DNA from: Ruminococcus sp. | GTDB taxonomy: Bacteria; Bacillota; Clostridia; Oscillospirales; Ruminococcaceae | Assembly: GCA_020861185.1 (NCBI GenBank) | Contig: JAJBSV010000008.1 | Location: forward strand, 124,001-188,000 | Length of the DNA stretch: 64,000 nucleotides | Reading direction: 5' to 3' | Shown: piece by piece, positions 39,560-47,107 of the stretch | How positions within the stretch are numbered: the stretch's first letter is position 1 | How the letters are laid out: each line of letters opens with the position of its first letter | Made by a program: the position numbers and the translations under genes | Notes under the pieces: generated by a model | Databases searched by the model: none | Told to the model about the DNA's origin: nothing | The model's input: only the letters and a program-made list of their open reading frames with translations

Positions 39560-39588
39560 TTGAAATATCCCGCTTTATCTGGTATAAT
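39560..39588 (+). promoter_or_regulatory. Sigma-A promoter of the phoH-mutS2 unit
   Basis: TTGAAA, a 17-base spacer and a perfect TATAAT, 44 bp upstream of the phoH ATG and just after yqfD. It uncouples the vegetative genes from the sporulation pair. Confidence 0.85.
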
Positions 39589-39631
39589 AATAGTGGAAAG
39601 GGAAGTGCATTTCAAGGAAGGATGTGTATAT

Positions 39632-40612
39632 ATGGAGAAATCTCTGGCTGTAACAAATGTCGGTCTGATACAGGGACTTTTCGGAAGTCAGGACGAAAAT
39701 ATCCGCCTGATTCAGGATGAACTCGGGGTTAATATCGTCACAAGAGGCGGCAATATCAAGGTTATCGGTCTTGATAACGAAGTCGAAAAAGCCTATAAGT
39801 GCATAGTTGCTTTGCTTAAAATATTGGAAAACGGTGATGAAATTTCTCCTCAGCAGGTCAGATATGTTCTGTCTATGGGTGATGAAGCCTCGGCGGATGA
39901 AATCGCGAAGCTTTCCGACGGCGGAATCTGCGTCACTGCCACCGGCAAAACAATCAAACCCAAGACTCTTGGTCAGAAGAAATATATTGATGCCATAGAT
40001 TCAAATACAATCACATTCGGAGTAGGTCCTGCCGGAACTGGAAAAACATATCTCGCTGTTTCAATGGCTGTAAGAGCATTCAAGTCTCACAGCATAAATA
40101 AGATTATTCTAACTCGTCCTGCCGTTGAAGCAGGGGAGAAGCTTGGCTTTCTTCCGGGAGACCTGCAGACAAAGGTTGACCCATACTTAAGACCGCTTTA
40201 TGATGCGCTTTTCGAAATGCTCGGAGCCGAATCGTTCGCCAAGTATCAGGAAAGAGGAAATATTGAGGTCGCGCCTCTTGCTTATATGAGAGGCAGAACT
40301 CTTGACGAAGCGTTTGTAATTCTGGATGAAGCGCAGAACACGTCGCCGGAACAGATGAAGATGTTCTTAACCCGTCTCGGCTTTAACAGCAAGATGGTTA
40401 TCACCGGAGATGTAACCCAGATTGATTTGCCTGACCCAAGGAAATCGGGACTCATAGAGGCTGTCAAGGTACTGAAGAATGTTCCTGACATAGGGATAAT
40501 TCACTTTTCCGAAAAAGATGTCGTAAGACACAAGCTTGTTCAGGATATTGTCAAGGCATATGAGCAGTATAACAACAGAGAAAGGATGAAAAAGACTCGT
40601 GAGAAGGCTTAG
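39632..40612 (+). CDS. phoH: PhoH-family ATPase
   Basis: 326 aa from ATG 39632 with AAGGAAGGATG SD. The track start 39536 lies upstream of the promoter. Predicted RNA-linked P-loop ATPase: N-terminal KH-like segment (~10-70), Walker A GVGPAGTGKTYLAVSMA, LTRPAVEAGEKLGFLPGDL, Walker B AFVILDEAQNTSPEQMKMFLTRLG. It overlaps ybeY, a conserved pair that suggests a ribosome/RNA maturation role. Confidence 0.94.
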   Translation: MEKSLAVTNVGLIQGLFGSQDENIRLIQDELGVNIVTRGGNIKVIGLDNEVEKAYKCIVALLKILENGDEISPQQVRYVLSMGDEASADEIAKLSDGGICVTATGKTIKPKTLGQKKYIDAIDSNTITFGVGPAGTGKTYLAVSMAVRAFKSHSINKIILTRPAVEAGEKLGFLPGDLQTKVDPYLRPLYDALFEMLGAESFAKYQERGNIEVAPLAYMRGRTLDEAFVILDEAQNTSPEQMKMFLTRLGFNSKMVITGDVTQIDLPDPRKSGLIEAVKVLKNVPDIGIIHFSEKDVVRHKLVQDIVKAYEQYNNRERMKKTREKA

Positions 40613-41144
40613 AGTTGCGTTTAATAACGAGCAGAAGTATATACCGATAACAAAGGAATTCAGAAAGCTGTTGCGCTCCTGTTGCAAGTGCTCTCTTTGC
40701 TGTGTGGGATTTGATGAGAACTGCGAGATAAGCATTTCATTTGTCACAAATGACGTTATAAAAGAGCTGAACGCTCAGTATCGCAATATAGATGCGCCTA
40801 CGGATGTTTTGTCTTTCCCACTTGCCGACAACTGCGAGTTTGACCTGAATCCCGACAGCGATTGTTATATGCTCGGAGACATAATTATTTCCACGGAAAA
40901 GTCTGCTGAACAGGCGGTAGACAATAATCATTCTACGGAAAGAGAAATAGCATTCCTGGTTGTCCATTCTATGCTTCATCTGTTGGGATACGACCATCCC
41001 GACGAGGACGGACCGGAAACCAAGGAGATGCGCTTAAAAGAAAAAGAAATTATGCGTTCACTTGGATATGAAAGCGGAGAAATACTTTTGCATCCTGTTC
41101 ATTCCAAGGATGATATAGAATCAGTGGAGGAAGAAGTTAAGTGA
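40599..41144 (+). CDS. ybeY: Endoribonuclease YbeY (16S rRNA maturation)
   Basis: 181 aa, GTG start inside the phoH 3' end (14-base overlap). Zinc metalloprotein with the HSMLHLLGYDH metal site and NIDAPTDVLSFPL. It carries an internal insertion with CCKCSLCC near residue 28-35, which adds cysteines unusual for the family. Upstream of era, as in B. subtilis. Confidence 0.93.
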   Translation: MRRLRVAFNNEQKYIPITKEFRKLLRSCCKCSLCCVGFDENCEISISFVTNDVIKELNAQYRNIDAPTDVLSFPLADNCEFDLNPDSDCYMLGDIIISTEKSAEQAVDNNHSTEREIAFLVVHSMLHLLGYDHPDEDGPETKEMRLKEKEIMRSLGYESGEILLHPVHSKDDIESVEEEVK

Positions 41145-42040
41145 CAGAAAATTCATTTGTAACAATCGTTGGAAGACCGAATGCGGGGAAGTCATCCCTC
41201 ATAAACGCTCTTGTCGGTGAAAAGATAGCGGCAGTAAGCTCGAAGCCCCAGACAACGAGAACCAAGATTACCGGTGTTCTCACAAGAGGCGACATTCAGT
41301 ATGTCTTTATGGACACTCCGGGAATGCACCACTCAAGGGACAAGCTTTCCGAATACATGCTTAAGGCTATTGATAACTCTGTAAGCTCGGTTGACTGCGC
41401 TTTGTTGGTTGCGGACAGCACTAAAAAGGCGGGAGAAGCCGAGAAAACGCTTTTAGCGTCGCTTCACGCATCCAGAACTCCCGTTATTCTTGTCATTAAT
41501 AAAGTCGACCTGTTTGAGAATAAAGAGGATCTGATTCCTGTCATTGCCGAATATGCGGCACTCTATGATTTTGATTCCGTTATCCCGATAAGTGCTATTA
41601 ACTCGGACGGGCTCGATATCATACTTGATGCTATTTCAAAGCACACGGTAAAGGGACCGCATTATTTCCCGGACGACAAATTTACCGACCAGCCGGAGTG
41701 TGTAATAATCTCCGAAATGATAAGAGAAAAGCTTCTTGAATTGCTTTCCGATGAGGTTCCGCACGGAATCGCAGTAAGCGTAGAGAGCTTGCAGGAAAGA
41801 GACACCCGCTCGGGTGAGAGCATCATGGATGTAGTAGCAACTATATACTGCGAAAAAGAGTCTCACAAAGGCATCATCATTGGCAAAAACGGAGCTATGC
41901 TCAAGAAAGTCGGTCAGCTTGCAAGAGAGGATATCGAGCGGTTCTTTATGATAAAAACGAACCTCAAGCTCTGGGTAAAGGTCAAGGAAAATTGGCGCAA
42001 CAGAGACGCTTTGATTAAAAACTTCGGTCTTGGCGACTGA
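41141..42040 (+). CDS. era: GTPase Era
   Basis: 299 aa, GTG start overlapping ybeY by 4 bases. 30S assembly GTPase binding the 3' end of 16S rRNA. G1 GRPNAGKSSL, G3 DTPGMH, G4 NKVD, and a C-terminal KH domain with the classic GIIIGKNGAMLKKVGQLAR. dgkA and cdd, which separate ybeY from era in B. subtilis, are absent here. Confidence 0.97.
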   Translation: MTENSFVTIVGRPNAGKSSLINALVGEKIAAVSSKPQTTRTKITGVLTRGDIQYVFMDTPGMHHSRDKLSEYMLKAIDNSVSSVDCALLVADSTKKAGEAEKTLLASLHASRTPVILVINKVDLFENKEDLIPVIAEYAALYDFDSVIPISAINSDGLDIILDAISKHTVKGPHYFPDDKFTDQPECVIISEMIREKLLELLSDEVPHGIAVSVESLQERDTRSGESIMDVVATIYCEKESHKGIIIGKNGAMLKKVGQLAREDIERFFMIKTNLKLWVKVKENWRNRDALIKNFGLGD

Positions 42041-42100
42041 TTTTACCATTCATAAATCCTACCGGTCTGCTAAAGCTAAAGACAAGTGGTAGGTGATGAT

Positions 42101-42241
42101 ATGGACAAGCTTTGGCAGATATTTTATTCGAGCGGCAAGATTGCCGACTATCTGATATACAAACATAAACTGATACAAGGCGGAAATAAGAATGCTGACA
42201 GTGAAGGGTCTTGTAATAAGAGAGCGACAGTACGGCGATAA
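42101..42241 (+). CDS. YqzL-like small protein (not in the ORF track)
   Basis: 46 aa ORF beginning MDKLWQIFYSSGKIADYLIY, with AGGTGATGAT before the ATG. B. subtilis has a ~47-aa gene, yqzL, at exactly this place between era and recO, with a W-x-x-F-x-x-[TS]G-x-I-x-x-YL pattern that this peptide keeps. The 3' third overlaps recO by 50 bases in another frame and is low-complexity. Function unknown. Evidence is position plus short motif; no longer similarity can be expected. Confidence 0.72.
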   Translation: MDKLWQIFYSSGKIADYLIYKHKLIQGGNKNADSEGSCNKRATVRR

Positions 42242-42959
42242 CGACAAGTTTTTGAGTATACTTACCGACTCAAACGGCTTGCTTGACGTGTACGCCAAAG
42301 GCGTCAAGAAGCAAAACGCAAAGAATGCTTCTGTTTCGCAGACCTTTTGCTATGCCAATTTCTGCTTTTCTGAAGGGAAAAACGGCGGATATATCCTGAA
42401 TTCTGCGGAACCGATAAGGCTGTTTTACGATATTCGGCTTGACGTTTCGCGGTTTTCTCTTGCAAGCTATTTTTGCGAGATGATATTGTATACCTGCGTC
42501 AGCGAACAGCCGAGCGGGGAAGTGCTGAGACTTATGCTGAATGCTCTGCATTTTCTGTCAACAGGGGAGAAAAAGGAAGCTCTCGTCAAGTCGGTATTTG
42601 AACTGAGGCTCCTTTGTGAGCTCGGACTGACGCCGAATTTAATCGGCTGTTGCAAGTGCTATAAATACTCCGATGTACAGATGCAGTTCGATCTGAGCGA
42701 GGGAAAGCTCTACTGCGAAAACTGTTGCGGGAAGCGTGATTTAAGCGTATGCGAGATTGTCGACATGACAACGCTTCATGCAATCAGGCATATAGCTCTT
42801 TCCGAGCAGGACAAGATTTTCAGCTTCAGGATTCCAGATGAATATCTGCCGGTGCTTTCGAACATAACCGAAAGATATGCCGAAATTCAGCTCGGGCATA
42901 GCTTTCAGACGCTTGATTTTTACAAATCCCTTCAAAATGACGATATGGGTGAAAAATAA
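42192..42959 (+). CDS. recO: DNA repair protein RecO
   Basis: 255 aa, SD GGCGGAAATAAGA. Loads RecA on SSB-coated DNA. N-terminal OB fold (KGLVIRERQYGDNDKFLSILTD), helical middle, and a C4 zinc knuckle CCKCYKYSD...YCENCC at ~150-180. Shares a base with mutS2 (TAATG). Confidence 0.93.
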   Translation: MLTVKGLVIRERQYGDNDKFLSILTDSNGLLDVYAKGVKKQNAKNASVSQTFCYANFCFSEGKNGGYILNSAEPIRLFYDIRLDVSRFSLASYFCEMILYTCVSEQPSGEVLRLMLNALHFLSTGEKKEALVKSVFELRLLCELGLTPNLIGCCKCYKYSDVQMQFDLSEGKLYCENCCGKRDLSVCEIVDMTTLHAIRHIALSEQDKIFSFRIPDEYLPVLSNITERYAEIQLGHSFQTLDFYKSLQNDDMGEK

Positions 42960-45352
42960 TGAGAGAAGAATACAAGACACTTGAATTACATAAAATTCTC
43001 GAGATGCTGTCGGATGAATGCTCAAATGATGCTTCAAAGAATATGGCACTTGAGATTGAGTCGTCAAACGATTTGGAAACTGTCCAAACCGAGGTCAAAA
43101 AGACCTTTGACGCTTTCAACGCTTCCGTAAGATTCGGAAGTCCTAATTTTATCAGATTTCCTGACATTTCGGTTATCGCAAAAAGAGCGCAGAGCGGCGC
43201 AACGCTTTCATTAAGAGAGCTTCTTGATGTTTCGAGGATGCTTTCCCAGACGGAGATTCTTTTGTCGTGGCGACAGCAGTTTTCTGATGAGGAGTTCAGC
43301 CTCGATTATCTCTTTGAGTGCTTATTCTCTAACAGAGAGCTTAATTACAAGATAACCAATGCGGTTGTCAGCGAAGAGGAAATTGCGGATAGCGCAAGCC
43401 CCGAGCTTGCTTCGATAAGAAGAAAGATTCTGTCTGCCGGCTCTAAAATTCGCGATACACTTGACAAGATGATTAAGTCCGCCGATACTCAGACGTATTT
43501 GCAGGATAATCTCATAACAATGCGTGACGGCAGATATGTCCTGCCGGTAAAGTCCGAGGCTAAAAACAGCATCCCTGGACTTGTCCACGACACCTCTGCA
43601 AGCGGTCAGACGTATTTCATCGAGCCTATGGCTGTTGTCGAAGCAAACAATGAGATAAGAATCTTAAAAGGCAAGGAGCAGGAAGAGATTCACAGAATCA
43701 TTGCGGAGCTCTCAAGCGACTGCGCCGCTTTTGCTGAACAGCTTATTTCAGATTATAACGCCGCGGTAATGCTTGACTTGTACTTTGCAAAATCAAATTT
43801 GGGTGCGAAGATGTCAGCCGCCATGCCGACCATTTCCGATGACGGTGAGGTCATTCTCAAGAAAGCTCGCCATCCGCTTATTGATAAGGATAAGGTGGTG
43901 CCGATTGATTTCGTTATCGGAAACGGTTACGATACCTTGATTATCACAGGACCGAATACCGGCGGTAAGACTGTAATTCTTAAAACTGTCGGGCTTCTGA
44001 CGCTTATGACAATGTGCGGGCTTCTGATTCCGGTTTCCGACGGTAGCAAGATAACCGTTTTCAGCGATGTTCTTGTTGATATCGGTGACAAGCAGTCTAT
44101 CGAGGAAAGCCTTTCGACATTCTCGTCCCACATGACAGATATTGTTGATATTTTGAGCAGAGTCAGCTACAGTTCATTGGTACTTATTGATGAGCTCGGT
44201 TCGGGAACTGACCCTGTCGAAGGTGCGGCACTGGCGGTTGCTATTATCGAGAGAATCAAGATGACTGGTGCAAAGCTTGTCACCACAACTCACTATCAGG
44301 AGCTTAAAATGTATGCTCTTGAAACCGAGGGTGTCGAGAACGCTTCTTGTGAGTTTGACATCAAGACCTTACAGCCTACCTATAGACTTATAATCGGATC
44401 TCCCAGCAAATCGAACGCCTTTGCAATTTCCAAGCGATTGGGAATTGATGATGGGATTATTTCCCGTGCCGAAGGACTTATGTCTGCAGAGGCTCAGAAA
44501 TTTGAGGATACTATCGAACGACTTGAAGCCGCCCGTCAGGATTACGAGGAGAAGGCGGCGCTTGCCGAAAAATACGAAAGGGAAGTGCAGACACTTCGTG
44601 ACGAACTTAAGAGCGAACACGAAAAGTATCAATCTGAAAAAGATAAAGAACTGCTCAAGGTCAAAAAAGAGGCGCGGGAGCTCGTTGAGCGGGTTAATAT
44701 GCAGTCGCGCAGGCTTATGAATGAGCTCGAGGATATCAAGAAGTCGAAAGATAAAGAAGACTTCTCTCAGAGAGTTCAGCAGGAGAGACAGAAGTATAAA
44801 TCCGAAATCGACAGCATGTATAACGAGGCTTCAAAGCTCGGTGAGCTTTCAGATGATGATTATGTTCCGCCGAGACCGTTCAAGAAGGGCGACGATGTTA
44901 TCATAAGAGATGGTAACAAAACGGGAATTCTCATGTCGCTTCCTGATGCTTCCGGCAACTGTGTTGTCCAGATGGGAATCATGAAAACAAAGGTTCATGT
45001 TTCACTTCTGAGACTTGCCGAAAAAGAAGTTACTTTCAATAATAAATCGATAAGGAGAAAGCAACAGGGCAGTGTATCTAATTCAACTGAGAGCCGTGCA
45101 ACGAGAAAAGCCGAGACCGAGCTCGATATCAGAGGCTATACGGTAGACGAGGGACTCTATGAGCTTGATTCGTTTATAGACAAGGCTATTATGAGTGGTA
45201 ACAAAACCGTTATGATAATCCACGGTAAAGGTACCGGAGCTTTGAAGACCGCCGTCAGAAATCATTTAAGAAAGCATCCGTCTGTTGAGTCTATGAGAAA
45301 AGGCGTATACGGCGAAGGTGAAGACGGAGTTACGGTTGTAGAGCTCAAATAG
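42959..45352 (+). CDS. mutS2: MutS2 (Smr-domain ribosome-rescue/anti-recombination ATPase)
   Basis: 797 aa. No mismatch-binding domain. MutS core with DTSASGQTYFIEPMAVVE, Walker A GPNTGGKTVILKTVG, Walker B LVLIDELGSGTDPVEG; long coiled coil (~500-625); KOW-like PFKKGDDVIIRDG; C-terminal Smr nuclease domain with LDIRGYTVDEG and IIHGKGTGALK. In Bacillota MutS2 acts on collided ribosomes and/or recombination intermediates. Confidence 0.96.
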   Translation: MREEYKTLELHKILEMLSDECSNDASKNMALEIESSNDLETVQTEVKKTFDAFNASVRFGSPNFIRFPDISVIAKRAQSGATLSLRELLDVSRMLSQTEILLSWRQQFSDEEFSLDYLFECLFSNRELNYKITNAVVSEEEIADSASPELASIRRKILSAGSKIRDTLDKMIKSADTQTYLQDNLITMRDGRYVLPVKSEAKNSIPGLVHDTSASGQTYFIEPMAVVEANNEIRILKGKEQEEIHRIIAELSSDCAAFAEQLISDYNAAVMLDLYFAKSNLGAKMSAAMPTISDDGEVILKKARHPLIDKDKVVPIDFVIGNGYDTLIITGPNTGGKTVILKTVGLLTLMTMCGLLIPVSDGSKITVFSDVLVDIGDKQSIEESLSTFSSHMTDIVDILSRVSYSSLVLIDELGSGTDPVEGAALAVAIIERIKMTGAKLVTTTHYQELKMYALETEGVENASCEFDIKTLQPTYRLIIGSPSKSNAFAISKRLGIDDGIISRAEGLMSAEAQKFEDTIERLEAARQDYEEKAALAEKYEREVQTLRDELKSEHEKYQSEKDKELLKVKKEARELVERVNMQSRRLMNELEDIKKSKDKEDFSQRVQQERQKYKSEIDSMYNEASKLGELSDDDYVPPRPFKKGDDVIIRDGNKTGILMSLPDASGNCVVQMGIMKTKVHVSLLRLAEKEVTFNNKSIRRKQQGSVSNSTESRATRKAETELDIRGYTVDEGLYELDSFIDKAIMSGNKTVMIIHGKGTGALKTAVRNHLRKHPSVESMRKGVYGEGEDGVTVVELK

Positions 45353-45472
45353 TTATCAGTGATTAGTAGCCGACGTGTAAATGTGATATGGGGAAGTGCT
45401 TTTTTGTGCTTGTATATCGTGTCCTTTGAGAATAATAGATTCGTAAAGTAGTGCAGAATAAAATATATACCA

Positions 45473-45502
45473 ATGTGCGTTAAATCGAAATTTAACGCAC
45501 AT
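45473..45502. repeat. 30-bp perfect palindrome upstream of xer
   Basis: ATGTGCGTTAAAT, CGAA, then the exact inverse complement: a 13-bp perfect inverted repeat with a 4-base centre. It lies in the 204-bp mutS2-xer gap, 55 bp before the recombinase ATG. No T-tract follows directly. It may be a protein-binding or recombination site, or a hairpin in RNA. Confidence 0.85.
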
Positions 45503-45512
45503 CAGGGGACAG

Positions 45513-45538
45513 AAAAACGGCTTTTCAGCCGATTTTTA
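45513..45538 (+). terminator. Probable terminator of the phoH-mutS2 unit
   Basis: CGGCT/AGCCG stem with a TTTC loop, preceded by AAAAA and followed by ATTTTTAT. The short stem makes it moderate. Confidence 0.6.
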
Positions 45539-45556
45539 TAAGTGTGGTGTTTATAA

Positions 45557-46618
45557 ATGCGTGAAGAATACAGAAAAGATTGCCCTGCATATCTCAGCGG
45601 CTATCTTACATATGCCGGCTCCGTTGTCGGTCGTACCGATAGAACCGTTGAAGCCTATTATGTTGATATCCGTACTTTTCTAAGATATTTGGTTGCAGTC
45701 AAACACAGTGATGTCAATCTCGAAGAAACTCCTTTTGAGAAAATTCCAATTAAGAACGTTCCTTTTTCTTATGTCAAAGAATTCACGTTGATGGATGCTT
45801 ACGAGTACATGAACTATCTTATAAATGAGCGCAATAACTCAAATAAGACCCGTGCCAGAAAAACGTCGTCTTTGCGTAGGTTTTATGATTTCTTAGCTTC
45901 GTATAGATCTCCGGAGATATATAGGCTCGAAACAAATCCTCTTGACAAGCTAGAGCTTCCGAGACTGGAAAAGACGCTTCCTAAGTATCTTGAGCTTGAC
46001 CAAAGCAAAGAACTTTTGGATGATGTAAAGAGTGAGAATTATCTCCGTGATTACTGTATATTAACTATATTTCTCAATTGCGGCTTGCGACTCAGCGAGC
46101 TTGCTGGATTGGATATTGATGATTACAGCGAAAGTGCAAGAACGCTCAGGGTTTTCGGTAAAGGTCGGAAGGAACGTATTGTTTATCTGAATGATGCCTG
46201 TATTTCGGCATTGAACGCTTATTTGGGGGGCAGACCAAAGTCTTTGGTGGATCCCGATGCCATCTTTTTGTCGTCATATCATGACCATCGGCGGCTTTCA
46301 AATCGTAGAATTCAGCGAATTGTTGAGGACCAACTTGAAATAGCCGGTCTCGGAAACCTTGGAATTTCTCCGCATAAGCTAAGACATACCGCCGCAACTC
46401 TGATGTATGAATACGGCGATGTTGACCCGATAGTTTTGAAGGACGTTTTGGGACATGTCAGCGTTGCTACAACTGAAATCTATACTCACTTATCGAATAA
46501 GGACAGAAAAACTGCCGTCGAAAGCTCCCCTCTTGCAGATATGAAGGCGAATGGTAACGCAGGGAAGCCGTCTGGGAAGTCGGAAGATGATTCGGAGAAC
46601 TCCCCTGTTGATAATTAA
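45557..46618 (+). CDS. XerC/XerD-family tyrosine recombinase
   Basis: 353 aa. N-terminal SAM-like DNA-binding domain (~1-125; NNSNKTRARKTSSLRRFYDFL) and catalytic domain with R in NCGLRLSELAGL, H-x-x-R in HKLRHTAATLMY, and LGHVSVATTEIYTHLS with the nucleophile Tyr. Longer than usual (~300 aa) because of a polar ~35-residue C-terminal tail (Gly/Ser/Asp/Glu). No phage genes are nearby, so a chromosome-dimer-resolving Xer is the best reading; XerC versus XerD cannot be decided. SD is weak (GTGGTG). Confidence 0.88.
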   Translation: MREEYRKDCPAYLSGYLTYAGSVVGRTDRTVEAYYVDIRTFLRYLVAVKHSDVNLEETPFEKIPIKNVPFSYVKEFTLMDAYEYMNYLINERNNSNKTRARKTSSLRRFYDFLASYRSPEIYRLETNPLDKLELPRLEKTLPKYLELDQSKELLDDVKSENYLRDYCILTIFLNCGLRLSELAGLDIDDYSESARTLRVFGKGRKERIVYLNDACISALNAYLGGRPKSLVDPDAIFLSSYHDHRRLSNRRIQRIVEDQLEIAGLGNLGISPHKLRHTAATLMYEYGDVDPIVLKDVLGHVSVATTEIYTHLSNKDRKTAVESSPLADMKANGNAGKPSGKSEDDSENSPVDN

Positions 46619-46648
46619 TTATCTTTAGTTATGATATTGCAGGGCATG

Positions 46649-46683
46649 AAAAATCCTCAAGCATTTAGGCTTGAGGATTTTTT
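46649..46683. terminator. Bidirectional terminator between xer and the Gly-rich gene
   Basis: AAAATCCTCAAGC / GCTTGAGGATTTT stem with an ATTTAG loop and T-tracts in both directions. Confidence 0.9.
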
Positions 46684-46699
46684 GGTAGTTAAAGCAGAA

Positions 46700-46948
46700 T
46701 TATTGCTTCTTCTTCCTTGCTGATCTGACGCCTACTGTACCTAACGTAAGAGTGGAAATCGCACCGACAACGCTCATGACATAAGGCATGCAACAGCTAC
46801 CGCCACAGCCGCGTCTCATTGGTCTTCTTCTCGGCGGGGGCATCATGCCACCTCTTGGTCCCATTCCGCCGCCTCTTGGTCCGCCACCGAAGCCGCCACC
46901 GGGTCCGCCGGGTCCACGACCGCCACCGGGTCCACCTGGTCCGGGCAT
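46700..46948 (-). CDS. Gly/Pro-rich small membrane protein with Cys motif, unknown
   Basis: 82 aa from ATG 46948, 6 bases after AAAGGAGTG; the longer track ORF is not supported. Residues 1-36 are GPGGPGG-type repeats, then an Arg/Pro stretch (PPPRRRPMRRG), a cysteine motif CGGSCC (48-53), one hydrophobic segment (~54-74) and a basic tail RSARKKKQ. Its own strong promoter and terminator make it a deliberate gene. No signal peptide is seen. The repeat DNA (CCACCGGGTCC-like) is unusually GC-rich. I do not recognise the family. Confidence 0.75.
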   Translation of the reverse strand: MPGPGGPGGGRGPGGPGGGFGGGPRGGGMGPRGGMMPPPRRRPMRRGCGGSCCMPYVMSVVGAISTLTLGTVGVRSARKKKQ

Positions 46949-46974
46949 TCCGATCACTCCTTTCTTACATAGTG

Positions 46975-47041
46975 CTTGATTCAATCAAGTCTGGCAAACC
47001 GCCTTGATTTTATTATACCTTAATGTCTTGTAAAAATCAAG
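46975..47041 (-). promoter_or_regulatory. Sigma-A promoter of the Gly-rich gene with CTTGATT repeats
   Basis: Minus strand: TTGATT, 17 bases, TATAAT. CTTGATTTT (47003-47011) and AAAATCAAG (47033-47041) form a 9-bp inverted repeat that brackets the core promoter, and CTTGATTCAATCAAG (46975-46989) is a second palindrome in the leader. Confidence 0.75.
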
Positions 47042-47107
47042 TATTGTATTGTGAAAGAAGTGGGATATTTTGCTGTAAATTTGCACAGTTTTCTTCTTTT
47101 GAGGATT

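Noticed and set aside
46788-46979. Pro/Leu/Gly-rich plus-strand ORF
   Set aside because: Exact antisense of the GPGGPGG repeat gene, which has promoter, SD and terminator on the minus strand.
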